From: Corella eumyota
Taxonomy: Eukaryota > Chordata > Ascidiacea > Phlebobranchia > Corellidae
DNA: 64,000 bases
Assembly (NCBI GenBank): GCA_963082875.1
Contig: OY720097.1
Coordinates: 22,886,501-22,950,500 of the forward strand
Direction of reading: 5' to 3'
The notes below the pieces were generated by a model, which was not told where the DNA came from, did no database searches, and worked only from the letters and a program-made list of their open reading frames with translations. Both the position numbers and the translations under genes were made by a program. Positions 43,068 through 53,305 of this stretch are shown here, in pieces (the stretch's first letter is position 1; each line of letters starts with the position of its first letter).

Positions 43068-44938
43068 TTATTTTTTTTTCTCAAACTGAGATAGGTAAGC
43101 TTCCTTGTCTTTGTCACTCATATAATCAGTAAATTGTTCGTGCATAAGTTTGTGATGCTCGTTCTCCTTGGACTATAATAACAGACATGAAAATTAAAAG
43201 AAGATATTTGTTTATATTAAAATTGCCATAATTTATGATAAAATCATCTTATAAACAAAGTACTGTGTTAAAAAAAGAAAAAAAAAATATTATTAAACTA
43301 AAATGTTTAATACAATCTTTAATAAGATACCAAAATATTTTAAAATGTGTTTATTGGCTTATACAATATTTTATTTTTCCTGCCTTTTTACAAAATTTTG
43401 ACTCATTTTTGAACCGGCAGCGTAGTGTGGTGTAGTGGAAAGAACACTTGCTACACTACTTAAGGTCGTGGGTTCAATCCCCACTGCTCTCATGCTGTAG
43501 CGCCCTTGAGTAAAGCGCTATAAACGGTATAAACTTCTGCTGTGACAATACTTAATCAGCAGTATAATTATCAGGCAATTATAATTTATAATTTTCCAAA
43601 AAATTGCCACAGGTAACTCGAGGCTTGGTTGGGGTAACTGATGTTACTCTATGTTTAAGTCGTGAAGTTGACCTTGCCACAACAAGAATAAAGATATAAA
43701 AAAAACCTGGGTTACTGTAAACAAATAAAATACTTGAGAAAAAACTTAGATTTAGGTTTACCTTATTCCAATACAACATCAGACAAAGAACTCCGATGAA
43801 CCAACAAACTATTCCAACCATCATATACCTTATTCGAACAATCCATAAATAACTCTCATAAAATTCATTTCTATCATTTAAAACATAATAAATTAAATAT
43901 TAAATATTTTTTGTATTTATTTACTCTTGATGTTTGAAGGTCACCTTCATGGTCTAACTTTAAGTAACATTTGTTACCCAGTCTTAATTTAACTTTGACA
44001 GTTTGGGATATTTTTGTTTATTTTTTTCCTGATAAGAAAACTAGTAATTGGTTTTAGTTCTAGCAGAATCAATATGGTATATATCGCCAGCAGTGGGAAT
44101 CAAACCTTATGCAATAAAACTAAGTGCTATCAGTAACATATGTTAAGAAATTGAAGTACCAGTTTAATTTCCTATGGCCTAAAATCTTATTTCTAATTCC
44201 AGTTGTTGTGCCTTTGTGATATTTTTTGATTTAGTAACGTATTAAAAGTTTTTTTTGTATGTAAATTTATCTTCAATTTGGAAAGGTCGAATGTGCGACC
44301 TAAACATAGAGTAACATCAGTTACTCCGACACAGTCTCGAGTTGCCTGTGGCAGTTTGGGATATTATAAATTATAATTGCCCGATGATTCAGCTTATGAT
44401 TAAGTGCTGGCTCAGTAGAAGTTCATACCATTTATAGCTACTTACTCAAGGGCGCTACAGCATGAGATCAGTGGGGATTGAACCCACGACCTCATGTAGT
44501 GTAGAAAGTGTTCTGACCACTACATCACGCTGCCTTGTAATTTAGCCTATAGAGTATTAAAAATTCAACCTTTTTACAAAAACAATAAAAAATAGAAAAC
44601 AAAAAAACTTACGATACTTCATCTGGAACATCCTCAATTTTCTTAAACTTTCCAAACATAACCATTCGCTTTTTCTGATCCTCGCTTAATTTCATTAACT
44701 GAACTTTATTAACTGCAAAAGTTAATTTATTAAAATATTGAAAAACGTTTTTATTTTAAATTTAAAACTTACTATCATCAGTAGAATATGATCTTGTATA
44801 TAAAGATATATTTGGATAAGTTTTATATGGAGAGGTTTGTAAAATTGAACCTCCATTAACTAAAACTTTTGTTGTATTTCTTCGTAAAGTTATCGACATA
44901 AACTTAAAAGCGCAGTTGACCAATATTTTTTGATTCAT
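43068..44938 (-). CDS. Small single-pass membrane protein, FAM162/UPF0389-like
   Basis: Spliced by eye from exons 44938-44773, 44712-44613, 43870-43762 and 43172-43068, with consistent phases, giving 159 residues (human FAM162A is about 154). The first ~55 residues are rich in Arg, Lys, Ser and Thr with almost no acidic residues, as in a mitochondrial presequence. Next comes a basic stretch with MVMFGKFKKIEDVPDEVS, resembling the FAM162 pattern of a GRF-like motif, a DIP-like motif and VS before the membrane helix. One hydrophobic helix follows (YMMVGIVCWFIGVLCLMLYW, about 105-124), then an acidic/basic tail ending SQFEKKK. The family assignment is from memory and tentative. A different mitochondrial inner-membrane accessory protein is possible. 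Introns 2 and 3 carry SINEs. Its start codon lies only 176 bp from the transposon. Confidence 0.7.
43413..43703 (+). mobile_element. Full-length tRNA-derived SINE (FAM162-like intron 3)
   Basis: The head has GGCAGCGTAGTGTGGTGTAG (box A) and GTGGGTTCAATCCCCAC (box B). The body has TGCTGTAGCGCCCTTGAG, GCGCTATAAACGGTATAAAC, ACTCGAGGCTTGGTTGGGG and a GATATAAAAAAA tail. It is about 290 bp long and the best reference copy in the window. Confidence 0.95.
43928..44130 (-). mobile_element. Decayed SINE (FAM162-like intron 2)
   Basis: Family order is retained on the minus strand (GGGTAACAAATGTTAC, CAAACTGTCAAAG, then a box B relic GGTTTGATTCCC), but much of the body has changed. Confidence 0.65.
44278..44535 (-). 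mobile_element. Full-length tRNA-derived SINE (FAM162-like intron 2)
   Basis: A complete head on the minus strand (GGCAGCGTGATGTAGTGG, GTGGGTTCAATCCCC), then CTGTAGCGCCCTTGAGTAAG, ACTCGAGACTG and GTCGCACATTCGACC. It is well preserved. Confidence 0.93.
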
Positions 44939-45104
44939 TTTAACTTTATCTTTATTTATCTGCAGACAAATGTTAAATTTTTAATAAAATATTATATCAA
45001 GTTGTAAACCTTATTGAATAGCGTTCTAATTTTTTCAATATTTTAAGAAGAAAATGATAAATTTACTTTAACTTTGTAAAAAAATTTTGTATTATCATGC
45101 AGCG

Positions 45105-45114
45105 TGTTTACAAA
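45105..45114 (+). mobile_element. Left target-site duplication
   Basis: TGTTTACAAA directly before the first base of the left terminal inverted repeat. An identical 10-mer follows the right end at 58,684-58,693. Because the flanking bases are symmetrical, an 8-bp duplication (GTTTACAA) with one more TIR base is equally consistent. Confidence 0.93.
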
Positions 45115-45549
45115 CCACTGTCATTCTGCTAGAATTTTTTTTTTTTTTAATCCTAGCAGAACTCCGCATTTTTCCGCGTAAGTGCATGTTGATATAAATT
45201 GGTAAATCGGTAATACAAAAAACTAAACATGATAAATTAATTATTGTTACATGAATGTTAATATTATTCTCTTTGTTTATTCCGATGTCGACTCGGATAA
45301 TAAACCAGGCAATTTTGCAAAATGCAGATTTTGCGGTAGCGCAAATTATCGACCTTTTAAATAATATTAAATAAACAATATTGAAAGTTATATTAAAGTC
45401 AAAAAACAATAAAGAAACAAGATTTCGCTCCGACCCAATTAAAAATACTTTCCGACATTTAACATCATATTAAACGAATTATAAAAAAAATGTATGTTAA
45501 TTTTTGAAATGAACAAATTTCGTTTACGCGAACTATCGACCGAAAACTG
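45115..45549 (+). repeat. Left terminal inverted repeat (435 bp)
   Basis: The reverse complement of 58,249-58,683, with few differences over the outer ~360 bp and more inside. Near the tip it holds a second small palindrome: TTCTGCTAG and CTAGCAGAA flank a run of T, so each end can fold into a hairpin. The inner part is a diverged relative of the 526-bp repeat (ACAAGATTTCGCTCCGACCC is shared). Confidence 0.95.
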
Positions 45550-48500
45550 ATAACAAATATGTCGAAAATTCGGCAAATCTTTTTATTTCCGAGTTATTTT
45601 AAAATACTTTCCGACATTATGAAGTTCAAAAAAATTTAATCACAGCTAGGTTCTGCAATTATCTAAAAGTTTGCGCAGTTTTAAGTTGCACATTTTGCGT
45701 TTTCGCTAATTATCGACATTTTAAATACTATAAAAGAAACAATAACCCGCTCCTTTAGGCGAAAAACGAATCCCACTCTCCAGCAGAAACTACTTTCCCA
45801 AAAAAATATACGAGCCAAATTTTATTTATAAATAAGTAATTGTAAATTAAAGTTGCAAGCAAAGTTTAAAGCGAAACAACCTTTGTTTGCAAAAGTTATA
45901 GTAATTTCAAAAAACAATGAAGAAACAAGATTTCGCTCCGACCCAATTAAAAATACTTTCCGACATTATGAAATTTAAAAAAATTTAACATCATATTAAC
46001 CGAATTAAAAAGAAGGTGTATGTTAATTTTTGAAATGAACAAATTTCGTTTACGCGAACTATCGACCGAAAACTGATAACAAATATGTCGAAAATTCGGC
46101 AAATCTTTTTATTTCCGAGTTATTTTAAAATACTTTCCGACATTATGAAGTTCAAAAAAATTTAATCACAGCTAGGTTCTGCAATTATCTAAAAGTTTGC
46201 GCAGTTTTAAGTTGCACATTTTGCGTTTTCGCTAATTATCGACATTTTAAATACTATAAAAGAAACAATAACCCGCTCCTTTAGGCGAAAAACGAATCCC
46301 ACTCTCCAGCAGAAACTACTTTCCCAAAAAAATATACGAGCCAAATTTTATTTATAAATAAGTAATTGTAAATTAAAGTTGCAAGCAAAGTTTAAAGCGA
46401 AACAACCTTTGTTTGCAAAAGTTATAGTAATTTCAAAAAACAATGAAGAAACAAGATTTCGCTCCGACCCAATTAAAAATACTTTCCGACATTATGAAAT
46501 TTAAAAAAATTTAACATCATATTAACCGAATTAAAAAGAAGGTGTATGTTAATTTTTGAAATGAACAAATTTCGTTTACGCGAACTATCGACCGAAAACT
46601 GATAACAAATATGTCGAAAATTCGGCAAATCTTTTTATTTCCGAGTTATTTTAAAATACTTTCCGACATTATGAAGTTCAAAAAAATTTAATCACAGCTA
46701 GGTTCTGCAATTATCTAAAAGTTTGCGCAGTTTTAAGTTGCACATTTTGCGTTTTCGCTAATTATCGACATTTTAAATACTATAAAAGAAACAATAACCC
46801 GCTCCTTTAGGCGAAAAACGAATCCCACTCTCCAGCAGAAACTACTTTCCCAAAAAAATATACGAGCCAAATTTTATTTATAAATAAGTAATTGTAAATT
46901 AAAGTTGCAAGCAAAGTTTAAAGCGAAACAACCTTTGTTTGCAAAAGTTATAGTAATTTCAAAAAACAATGAAGAAACAAGATTTCGCTCCGACCCAATT
47001 AAAAATACTTTCCGACATTATGAAATTTAAAAAAATTTAACATCATATTAACCGAATTAAAAAGAAGGTGTATGTTAATTTTTAAAATGAACAAATTTCG
47101 TTTACGCGAACTATCGACCGAAAACTGATAACAAATATGTCGAAAATTCGGCAAATCTTTTTATTTCCGAGTTATTTTAAAATACTTTCCGACATTATGA
47201 AGTTCAAAAAAATTTAATCACAGCTAGGTTCTGCAATTATCTAAAAGTTTGCGCAGTTTTAAGTTGCACATTTTGCGTTTTCGCTAATTATCGACATTTT
47301 AAATACTATAAAAGAAACAATAACCCGCTCCTTTAGGCGAAAAACGAATCCCACTCTCCAGCAGAAACTACTTTCCCAAAAAAATATACGAGCCAAATTT
47401 TATTTATAAATAAGTAATTGTAAATTAAAGTTGCAAGCAAAGTTTAAAGCGAAACAACCTTTGTTTGCAAAAGTTATAGTAATTTCAAAAAACAATGAAG
47501 AAACAAGATTTCGCTCCGACCCAATTAAAAATACTTTCCGACATTATGAAATTTAAAAAAATTTAACATCATATTAACCGAATTAAAAAGAAGGTGTATG
47601 TTAATTTTTGAAATGAACAAATTTCGTTTACGCGAACTATCGACCGAAAACTGATAACAAATATGTCGAAAATTCGGCAAATCTTTTTATTTCCGAGTTA
47701 TTTTAAAATACTTTCCGACATTATGAAGTTCAAAAAAATTTAATCACAGCTAGGTTCTGCAATTATCTAAAAGTTTGCGCAGTTTTAAGTTGCACATTTT
47801 GCGTTTTCGCTAATTATCGACATTTTAAATACTATAAAAGAAACAATAACCCGCTCCTTTAGGCGAAAAACGAATCCCACTCTCCAGCAGAAACTACTTT
47901 CCCAAAAAAATATACGAGCCAAATTTTATTTATAAATAAGTAATTGTAAATTAAAGTTGCAAGCAAAGTTTAAAGCGAAACAACCTTTGTTTGCAAAAGT
48001 TATAGTAATTTCAAAAAACAATGAAGAAACAAGATTTTGCTCCGACCCAATTAAAAATACTTTCCGACATTATGAAATTTAAAAAAATTTAACATCATAT
48101 TAACCGAATTAAAAAGAAGGTGTATGTTAATTTTTAAAATGAACAAATTTCGTTTACGCGAACTATCGACCGAAAACTGATAACAAATATGTCGAAAATT
48201 CGGCAAATCTTTTTATTTCCGAGTTATTTTAAAATACTTTCCGACATTATGAAGTTCAAAAAAATTTAATCACAGCTAGGTTCTGCAATTATCTAAAAGT
48301 TTGCGCAGTTTTAAGTTGCACATTTTGCGTTTTCGCTAATTATCGACATTTTAAATACTATAAAAGAAACAATAACCCGCTCCTTTAGGCGAAAAACGAA
48401 TCCCACTCTCCAGCAGAAACTACTTTCCCAAAAAAATATACGAGCCAAATTTTATTTATAAATAAGTAATTGTAAATTAAAGTTGCAAGCAAAGTTTAAA

Positions 48501-49411
48501 GCGAAACAACCTTTGTTTGCAAAAGTTATAGTAATTTCAAAAAACAATGAAGAAACAAGATTTCGCTCCGACCCAATTAAAAATACTTTCCGACATTATG
48601 AAATTTAAAAAAATTTAACATCATATTAACCGAATTAAAAAGAAGGTGTATGTTAATTTTTAAAATGAACAAATTTCGTTTACGCGAACTATCGACCGAA
48701 AACTGATAACAAATATGTCGAAAATTCGGCAAATCTTTTTATTTCCGAGTTATTTTAAAATACTTTCCGACATTATGAAGTTCAAAAAAATTTAATCACA
48801 GCTAGGTTCTGCAATTATCTAAAAGTTTGCGCAGTTTTAAGTTGCACATTTTGCGTTTTCGCTAATTATCGACATTTTAAATACTATAAAAGAAACAATA
48901 ACCCGCTCCTTTAGGCGAAAAACGAATCCCACTCTCCAGCAGAAACTACTTTCCCAAAAAAATATACGAGCCAAATTTTATTTATAAATAAGTAATTGTA
49001 AATTAAAGTTGCAAGCAAAGTTTAAAGCGAAACAACCTTTGTTTGCAAAAGTTATAGTAATTTCAAAAAACAATGAAGAAACAAGATTTCGCTCCGACCC
49101 AATTAAAAATACTTTCCGACATTATGAAATTTAAAAAAATTTAACATCATATTAACCGAATTAAAAAGAAGGTGTATGTTAATTTTTAAAATGAACAAAT
49201 TTCGTTTACGCGAACTATCGACCGAAAACTGATAACAAATATGTCGAAAATTCGGCAAATCTTTTTATTTCCGAGTTATTTTAAAATATTTTCCGACATT
49301 ATGAAATTAAAATAAATTTCAAATCATATTAAACGAATTAAAAAGAAAGTGTATGTTAATTTTTAAAATGAACAAATTTCGTTTACGCGAACTATCGACC
49401 GAAAACTGATA
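45491..49411 (+). repeat. Left subterminal array, 526-bp unit
   Basis: TGTATGTTAATTTTT starts at 45491, 46017, 46543, 47069, 47595, 48121, 48647 and 49173, an exact 526-bp step, then again at 49350 in a shortened final unit. Units are nearly identical. One varying site, GAAATG or AAAATG near the unit start, divides them into two kinds. Landmarks are GCGAACTATCGACCGAAAAC, TTAATCACAGCTAGGTTC, CCCGCTCCTTTAGGCG and CTCTCCAGCAGAAAC. Confidence 0.98.
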
Positions 49412-49455
49412 TCAACCATGGCGATTAAAATTTCAAAGTTAATTATTGAGCAATC

Positions 49456-52026
49456 TTAGTTTAAAAGCCCGGATCCCACGACAAGGGGTTGCTCTTCATT
49501 TTCGCAACTTAAAAGATAATGATAAAGATCATGTTTGTAATTTAAGATAGATGGTTTAAACAATAAACGAATTCTGGGTGGAATAACGAGGTCACCGATT
49601 TTTTTTGTGGAATGCTCTGTATGCTGTTCCAGACAAAATTGGTTTTTGATAAAAAAAGTTAAGTTGCGATAAATATTTTCAGTGACAGGGCAACTAAACA
49701 TATTGTGTTGACTAAGTTTGTAATTTCTACCCTTTAAAAATAAAAAATGACGATAACCATATACAGTGTTTTTTGATTTATCAAATGGCAATGTTATGAT
49801 AGTTAAAATTTGTTTTTGTACATTTTGTAACAACGGGCTACTTGTTTCTGGCCAAGAAACATCCTTTACGTAATTGTAACTACAGTCCATAAAGAAAGTC
49901 TTAAGTTTATGTAAAGACTTATAATCATTATTATCGAAAGTTTTACATCCAAGTAAATTGTCGCCGCCATCTACCTGCTTATTTAAGGTCGATTTAAGAT
50001 CAGTATTTATAATGTTCTTCGCTTCTGTTTTATGACTTTCTGTGGGTAAAATTACATTTTTCTCGGGAACATCACAACTATTATCATCGTCACCAAGTAT
50101 TGTAGTACCAACTAACGTATAAAAAAATAAATAGCCGTTTTTATTAATGTCGTCGTAAGCCGTTTCATGATTAACAGTTTTAATTATTGTTGCAGCAGTG
50201 TCGTCGCATTTATATATATTTTTGCCATTGTCCAAAATGTTATAAGTTACGTAATGACCAGAAACAAGAGATGCGCCCAAATGCACTACGACAGACCTTA
50301 ACTTATAAGTTTTTTGAGTATTAGAATCGGAATTAAAGAATTCTAAATGTTTGTCGGGACATATTGGAGTTTGAATTTTTTGCAGCTCGCCTGCTCTAAG
50401 TAAGGATATTACTAATAAACTTGGGGTATTAATAAAATTGCAATTATTGATATTTTTGCAGTTGCATTCCTGGCAGTTATCGGGTTCATTAATTGCTTTA
50501 AAATAATTAGAAATATAACTTGATAATTTACTATCTTTAATTGTAGGGTTGATCGGAATTAACATTATATTAGGGGTTATTTGAAAGTTTGCGGGACGAA
50601 CCAAATTACACGATTCGCAAGTTAAAACCGAACTACATAAAATTTCTGTGTCACAACCGATCAAATTTAACAAGTCACAAAAATCATTACTTTTTACAAA
50701 AAAATCGCTTGCGTCCTGTTGATTTCCGAATTGAAAATTATAAATCATACAAACTTTTTTTACGGTTTCTAAATGAAATTGATTATCAACGTTATCGTTT
50801 AAACTAATTGTATGAATTAATTGAAAAAGATTAAGCCAATCTGAATTTATAGTATTTATCATGGTTTCGGTTATGAAAAATGGTTCAACTATTGGCATTA
50901 GAGCATGCATAACTGAATTAAACCAACAAATGTTGTCACTATTTAATAAACCTGTGAAATGCAAGTGTGCATTTGATACAATAGCTTGTATGCCAGAATT
51001 AAAGTTTGTCGCAATTTTAAACAAAGTAAAAACAACCCAACACCTGTATAAATCTAAATCCTGAAAAAAAACATTTTTAATTTTAGTATTTTCGCATAAA
51101 ATGTCTGTTGTAAGACAAACACAAGCTCCGCAATTATAACCATCGCGCTGTATAATAAGCGTACGCTGCGAAAAACTTACGTCATCGGTGAAACCTAAGT
51201 CGTTAAGCAAGGAAATCATGTTGGTCTTAATAAGATTAATAAGTGAATAATTACTACCATCCGCCGAGTCATATAAAGTTACGTGACCTTTACTTTTAAC
51301 AAACGCAATTAACAAAAAATGATTTTTCCACAGTATAGGAAAAATGACGTTATCTCTAAGCTGTCCATCTTCCTGCAATATGCTTGTAAAACAACGTCGA
51401 TAGCGTTCAAATTTACACTTACCCTCTACAATTTTATAAGTTACGTCGCAATCTACAGCTCCGAAGTGTAAACAATTTTTAAAGCTGTTGCGATGGCGCA
51501 CGACGGACGAAACGTAAGCGTCAACTATTGTTGTTGAAAACCAACCGTTCATATATTCCTTATAAAAAATGCGAATTGAGCGTTGTATCTCTAACGACGG
51601 GTCCACGTTTACTGTTGCCAAATCCACCCACTTAATTTTGTGTTCGTCAAAAGTATTTAAAGCTAACGTTTTGATATTTAAGCCTGTTGGTACTGCATTC
51701 CAAATTTGTTTGGCAAAGTTTTCTATTTTGTTAAGTTTCCACAAATTTAAATCAAGTAAAACATAACAACTGGGTGTGAATAATTTAGATATCATTAAAG
51801 GTTTGGTTATTTCTTTATATGGTAATGAATCCACATCAATAACAACAGGGGAAGGGGAGACCAAAGGTTGTTTAGTTGATGTGTCTATTATTACCGTGAT
51901 TTTAGATGTTTTTCTTTCAGGTATTTTGGGTTCAACCAAGTTAACGTAGCGTAATACTTTTGACGCACCTTTCGACGTGTAAAATCCTTTATTGCGACGC
52001 TTTCTTTTTTTAAAGGACGACACCAC
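49456..52026 (-). CDS. Transposon ORF: Ulp1-type SUMO protease fused to ubiquitin-specific protease
   Basis: One uninterrupted 856-residue frame. The N-terminus is basic (FKKRKRRNK), a likely nuclear localisation signal. Residues about 150-310 look like a C48 (Ulp1/SENP) protease: LWKNHFLLI with H236, LYDSADG with D253, and IIQRDGYNCGACVC with Q293 and C299, the full His-Asp-Gln-Cys set. Residues about 358-637 look like a C19 ubiquitin-specific protease: GLLNSDNICWFNSVMHAL with C367, QQDASDFF, zinc-type pairs CESC and CQEC, LVSGHYVTYN with H591, and CDDTAA with D608. The C-terminal ~200 residues are unassigned. It is the last frame of the transposon coding block, 65 bp after the transposase frame. 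A role in removing SUMO or ubiquitin from the transposase or host chromatin is plausible inference. Ulp1 alone is known from several transposon groups; I do not know this fusion. Confidence 0.88.
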   Translation of the reverse strand: MVSSFKKRKRRNKGFYTSKGASKVLRYVNLVEPKIPERKTSKITVIIDTSTKQPLVSPSPVVIDVDSLPYKEITKPLMISKLFTPSCYVLLDLNLWKLNKIENFAKQIWNAVPTGLNIKTLALNTFDEHKIKWVDLATVNVDPSLEIQRSIRIFYKEYMNGWFSTTIVDAYVSSVVRHRNSFKNCLHFGAVDCDVTYKIVEGKCKFERYRRCFTSILQEDGQLRDNVIFPILWKNHFLLIAFVKSKGHVTLYDSADGSNYSLINLIKTNMISLLNDLGFTDDVSFSQRTLIIQRDGYNCGACVCLTTDILCENTKIKNVFFQDLDLYRCWVVFTLFKIATNFNSGIQAIVSNAHLHFTGLLNSDNICWFNSVMHALMPIVEPFFITETMINTINSDWLNLFQLIHTISLNDNVDNQFHLETVKKVCMIYNFQFGNQQDASDFFVKSNDFCDLLNLIGCDTEILCSSVLTCESCNLVRPANFQITPNIMLIPINPTIKDSKLSSYISNYFKAINEPDNCQECNCKNINNCNFINTPSLLVISLLRAGELQKIQTPICPDKHLEFFNSDSNTQKTYKLRSVVVHLGASLVSGHYVTYNILDNGKNIYKCDDTAATIIKTVNHETAYDDINKNGYLFFYTLVGTTILGDDDNSCDVPEKNVILPTESHKTEAKNIINTDLKSTLNKQVDGGDNLLGCKTFDNNDYKSLHKLKTFFMDCSYNYVKDVSWPETSSPLLQNVQKQILTIITLPFDKSKNTVYGYRHFLFLKGRNYKLSQHNMFSCPVTENIYRNLTFFIKNQFCLEQHTEHSTKKIGDLVIPPRIRLLFKPSILNYKHDLYHYLLSCENEEQPLVVGSGLLN

Positions 52027-52091
52027 AACTGGGGTTCCTTTTTTCGCGGACGTATTTTTTTGCGTTGGCGAAGCGTAAATTTCGGAATCAA

Positions 52092-53237
52092 CTAACGTTT
52101 TTTTTTTGGATCACTACTTTTTTTGGCATTTTTAGAATGAATAATTGAATATGCAAATTGTTTTTCTGTTTCTACAATTTCCTTTTGAAATTCTTCAACA
52201 AAGTTATCTAGTCTATTAAATCTTTTACCTTTTAAATATGTAAGTTTGAGCTCTCTAAAATGTTGCTCTATTATACCTTGAGTTAAATTGTTTACGTTAA
52301 CAGATTGCAAGTTCAACGAATTAAGAGATTTTATAAATTCGGATTGGTTTTGATAAAATACAAAATTTTTTTTGTTAACTGATTGTTGATGCCTGGATAA
52401 ATCCCCCAGCAGTAATTGGGATGTAGTTGAAATCCTACTTAATATAACTTTAATTATATTGGTGCAAAAATTTATATTACAATATTTGTTAGGCCCAATC
52501 GAATCATCAATTTCGTGATTTATTTTTACAACACTATCCAAAAATTTACAGTGAAGCCGTTTATAGTGAATAAAAAAAGGTGAATTTTGTTCCTGTTTTT
52601 TGTCTGAACTTTTACTAACAAAAAAATTTATTTCCTCGGATTCACTTTCATCCGAAGATAAACCCGAATCACTTTGGCTAAAATCAAAATCCAGATTTGT
52701 TGTGTGCTCAATATTGTCCGACATTTGTTTTAAACTCTCAAAATGCGCTTTAACTAAATCCGAAGTATTTTTACAATTAGTCATAATAATTATGCTTTGC
52801 ATTACTTTATCCAATTGTTCTAAAGTCGTCGAAGAAAAAAGTAAAGATATCCAATACATAACGCAAAGACGCGTCGCCGAACTTTTATAATGTTTAATTA
52901 CAATTCGCTTCGCAGCACGCATCGCATGACTTAAACAATTATGAACAAAAGTTGTCGTCATATCGCTAGACTTCGCCTTTCCTTTAACAATACGCCAACA
53001 CCGCTGATAATATTCAACTCTATTCTCCCTACAAAACGCTTTAAGAACCGCATTCCACATAGCCATACTACCGTCGATCATAACCATAACAGGCATTTTA
53101 GAGTTGTTGCAAAATTTAAGCTTGTCGAATAAAAATTTTTCAAGAAAATGACTAATGCTAACTCCACTATGAGATCGCGTAATGTTACTTGCAACCGGTA
53201 ATGCGATTTCACCTTCATTAGGATTCCTTACTAACAA
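52092..53237 (-). CDS. Transposon ORF: DDE transposase, catalytic part
   Basis: 381 residues from the first Met. The same frame extends upstream to about 53,370 and there encodes VVYFDATGSV, which looks like the first catalytic Asp. The second Asp is in MVMIDGSMAMWNAV (D55). A CxxH pair follows (HNCLSHAM, C101 and H104), the hallmark of MULE, hAT and related transposases. The presumed Glu is in IIEQHFRELK (E324). Between them is an acidic stretch (SDSGLSSDESESEE), and the C-terminus is basic (SDPKKKR). The part upstream of D55 lies in a frame that overlaps the end of the preceding ORF by about 60 bp, so expression would need an intron, a frameshift, or an intact copy elsewhere. Family: MULE-like or KDZ/Zisupton-like, undecided. 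Confidence 0.8.
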   Translation of the reverse strand: MLVRNPNEGEIALPVASNITRSHSGVSISHFLEKFLFDKLKFCNNSKMPVMVMIDGSMAMWNAVLKAFCRENRVEYYQRCWRIVKGKAKSSDMTTTFVHNCLSHAMRAAKRIVIKHYKSSATRLCVMYWISLLFSSTTLEQLDKVMQSIIIMTNCKNTSDLVKAHFESLKQMSDNIEHTTNLDFDFSQSDSGLSSDESESEEINFFVSKSSDKKQEQNSPFFIHYKRLHCKFLDSVVKINHEIDDSIGPNKYCNINFCTNIIKVILSRISTTSQLLLGDLSRHQQSVNKKNFVFYQNQSEFIKSLNSLNLQSVNVNNLTQGIIEQHFRELKLTYLKGKRFNRLDNFVEEFQKEIVETEKQFAYSIIHSKNAKKSSDPKKKR

Positions 53238-53305
53238 AGTATATATTTGAAAATCGCTTTTGTTTTCGGTGTGCTGAATTACACTTCCAGTTGCATCAAA
53301 ATAAA

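Noticed and set aside
45105-45114. Target duplication TGTTTACAAA equals part of the satellite monomer (GTGTTTACAAAATA)
   Set aside because: The surrounding bases do not match the satellite; a short AT-rich match is expected by chance.
45095-45409. ~100-residue open frame in the left TIR, with a twin at 58,389-58,715
   Set aside because: Both exist because the TIRs are copies; start and end run into flanking DNA, and no domain is visible.
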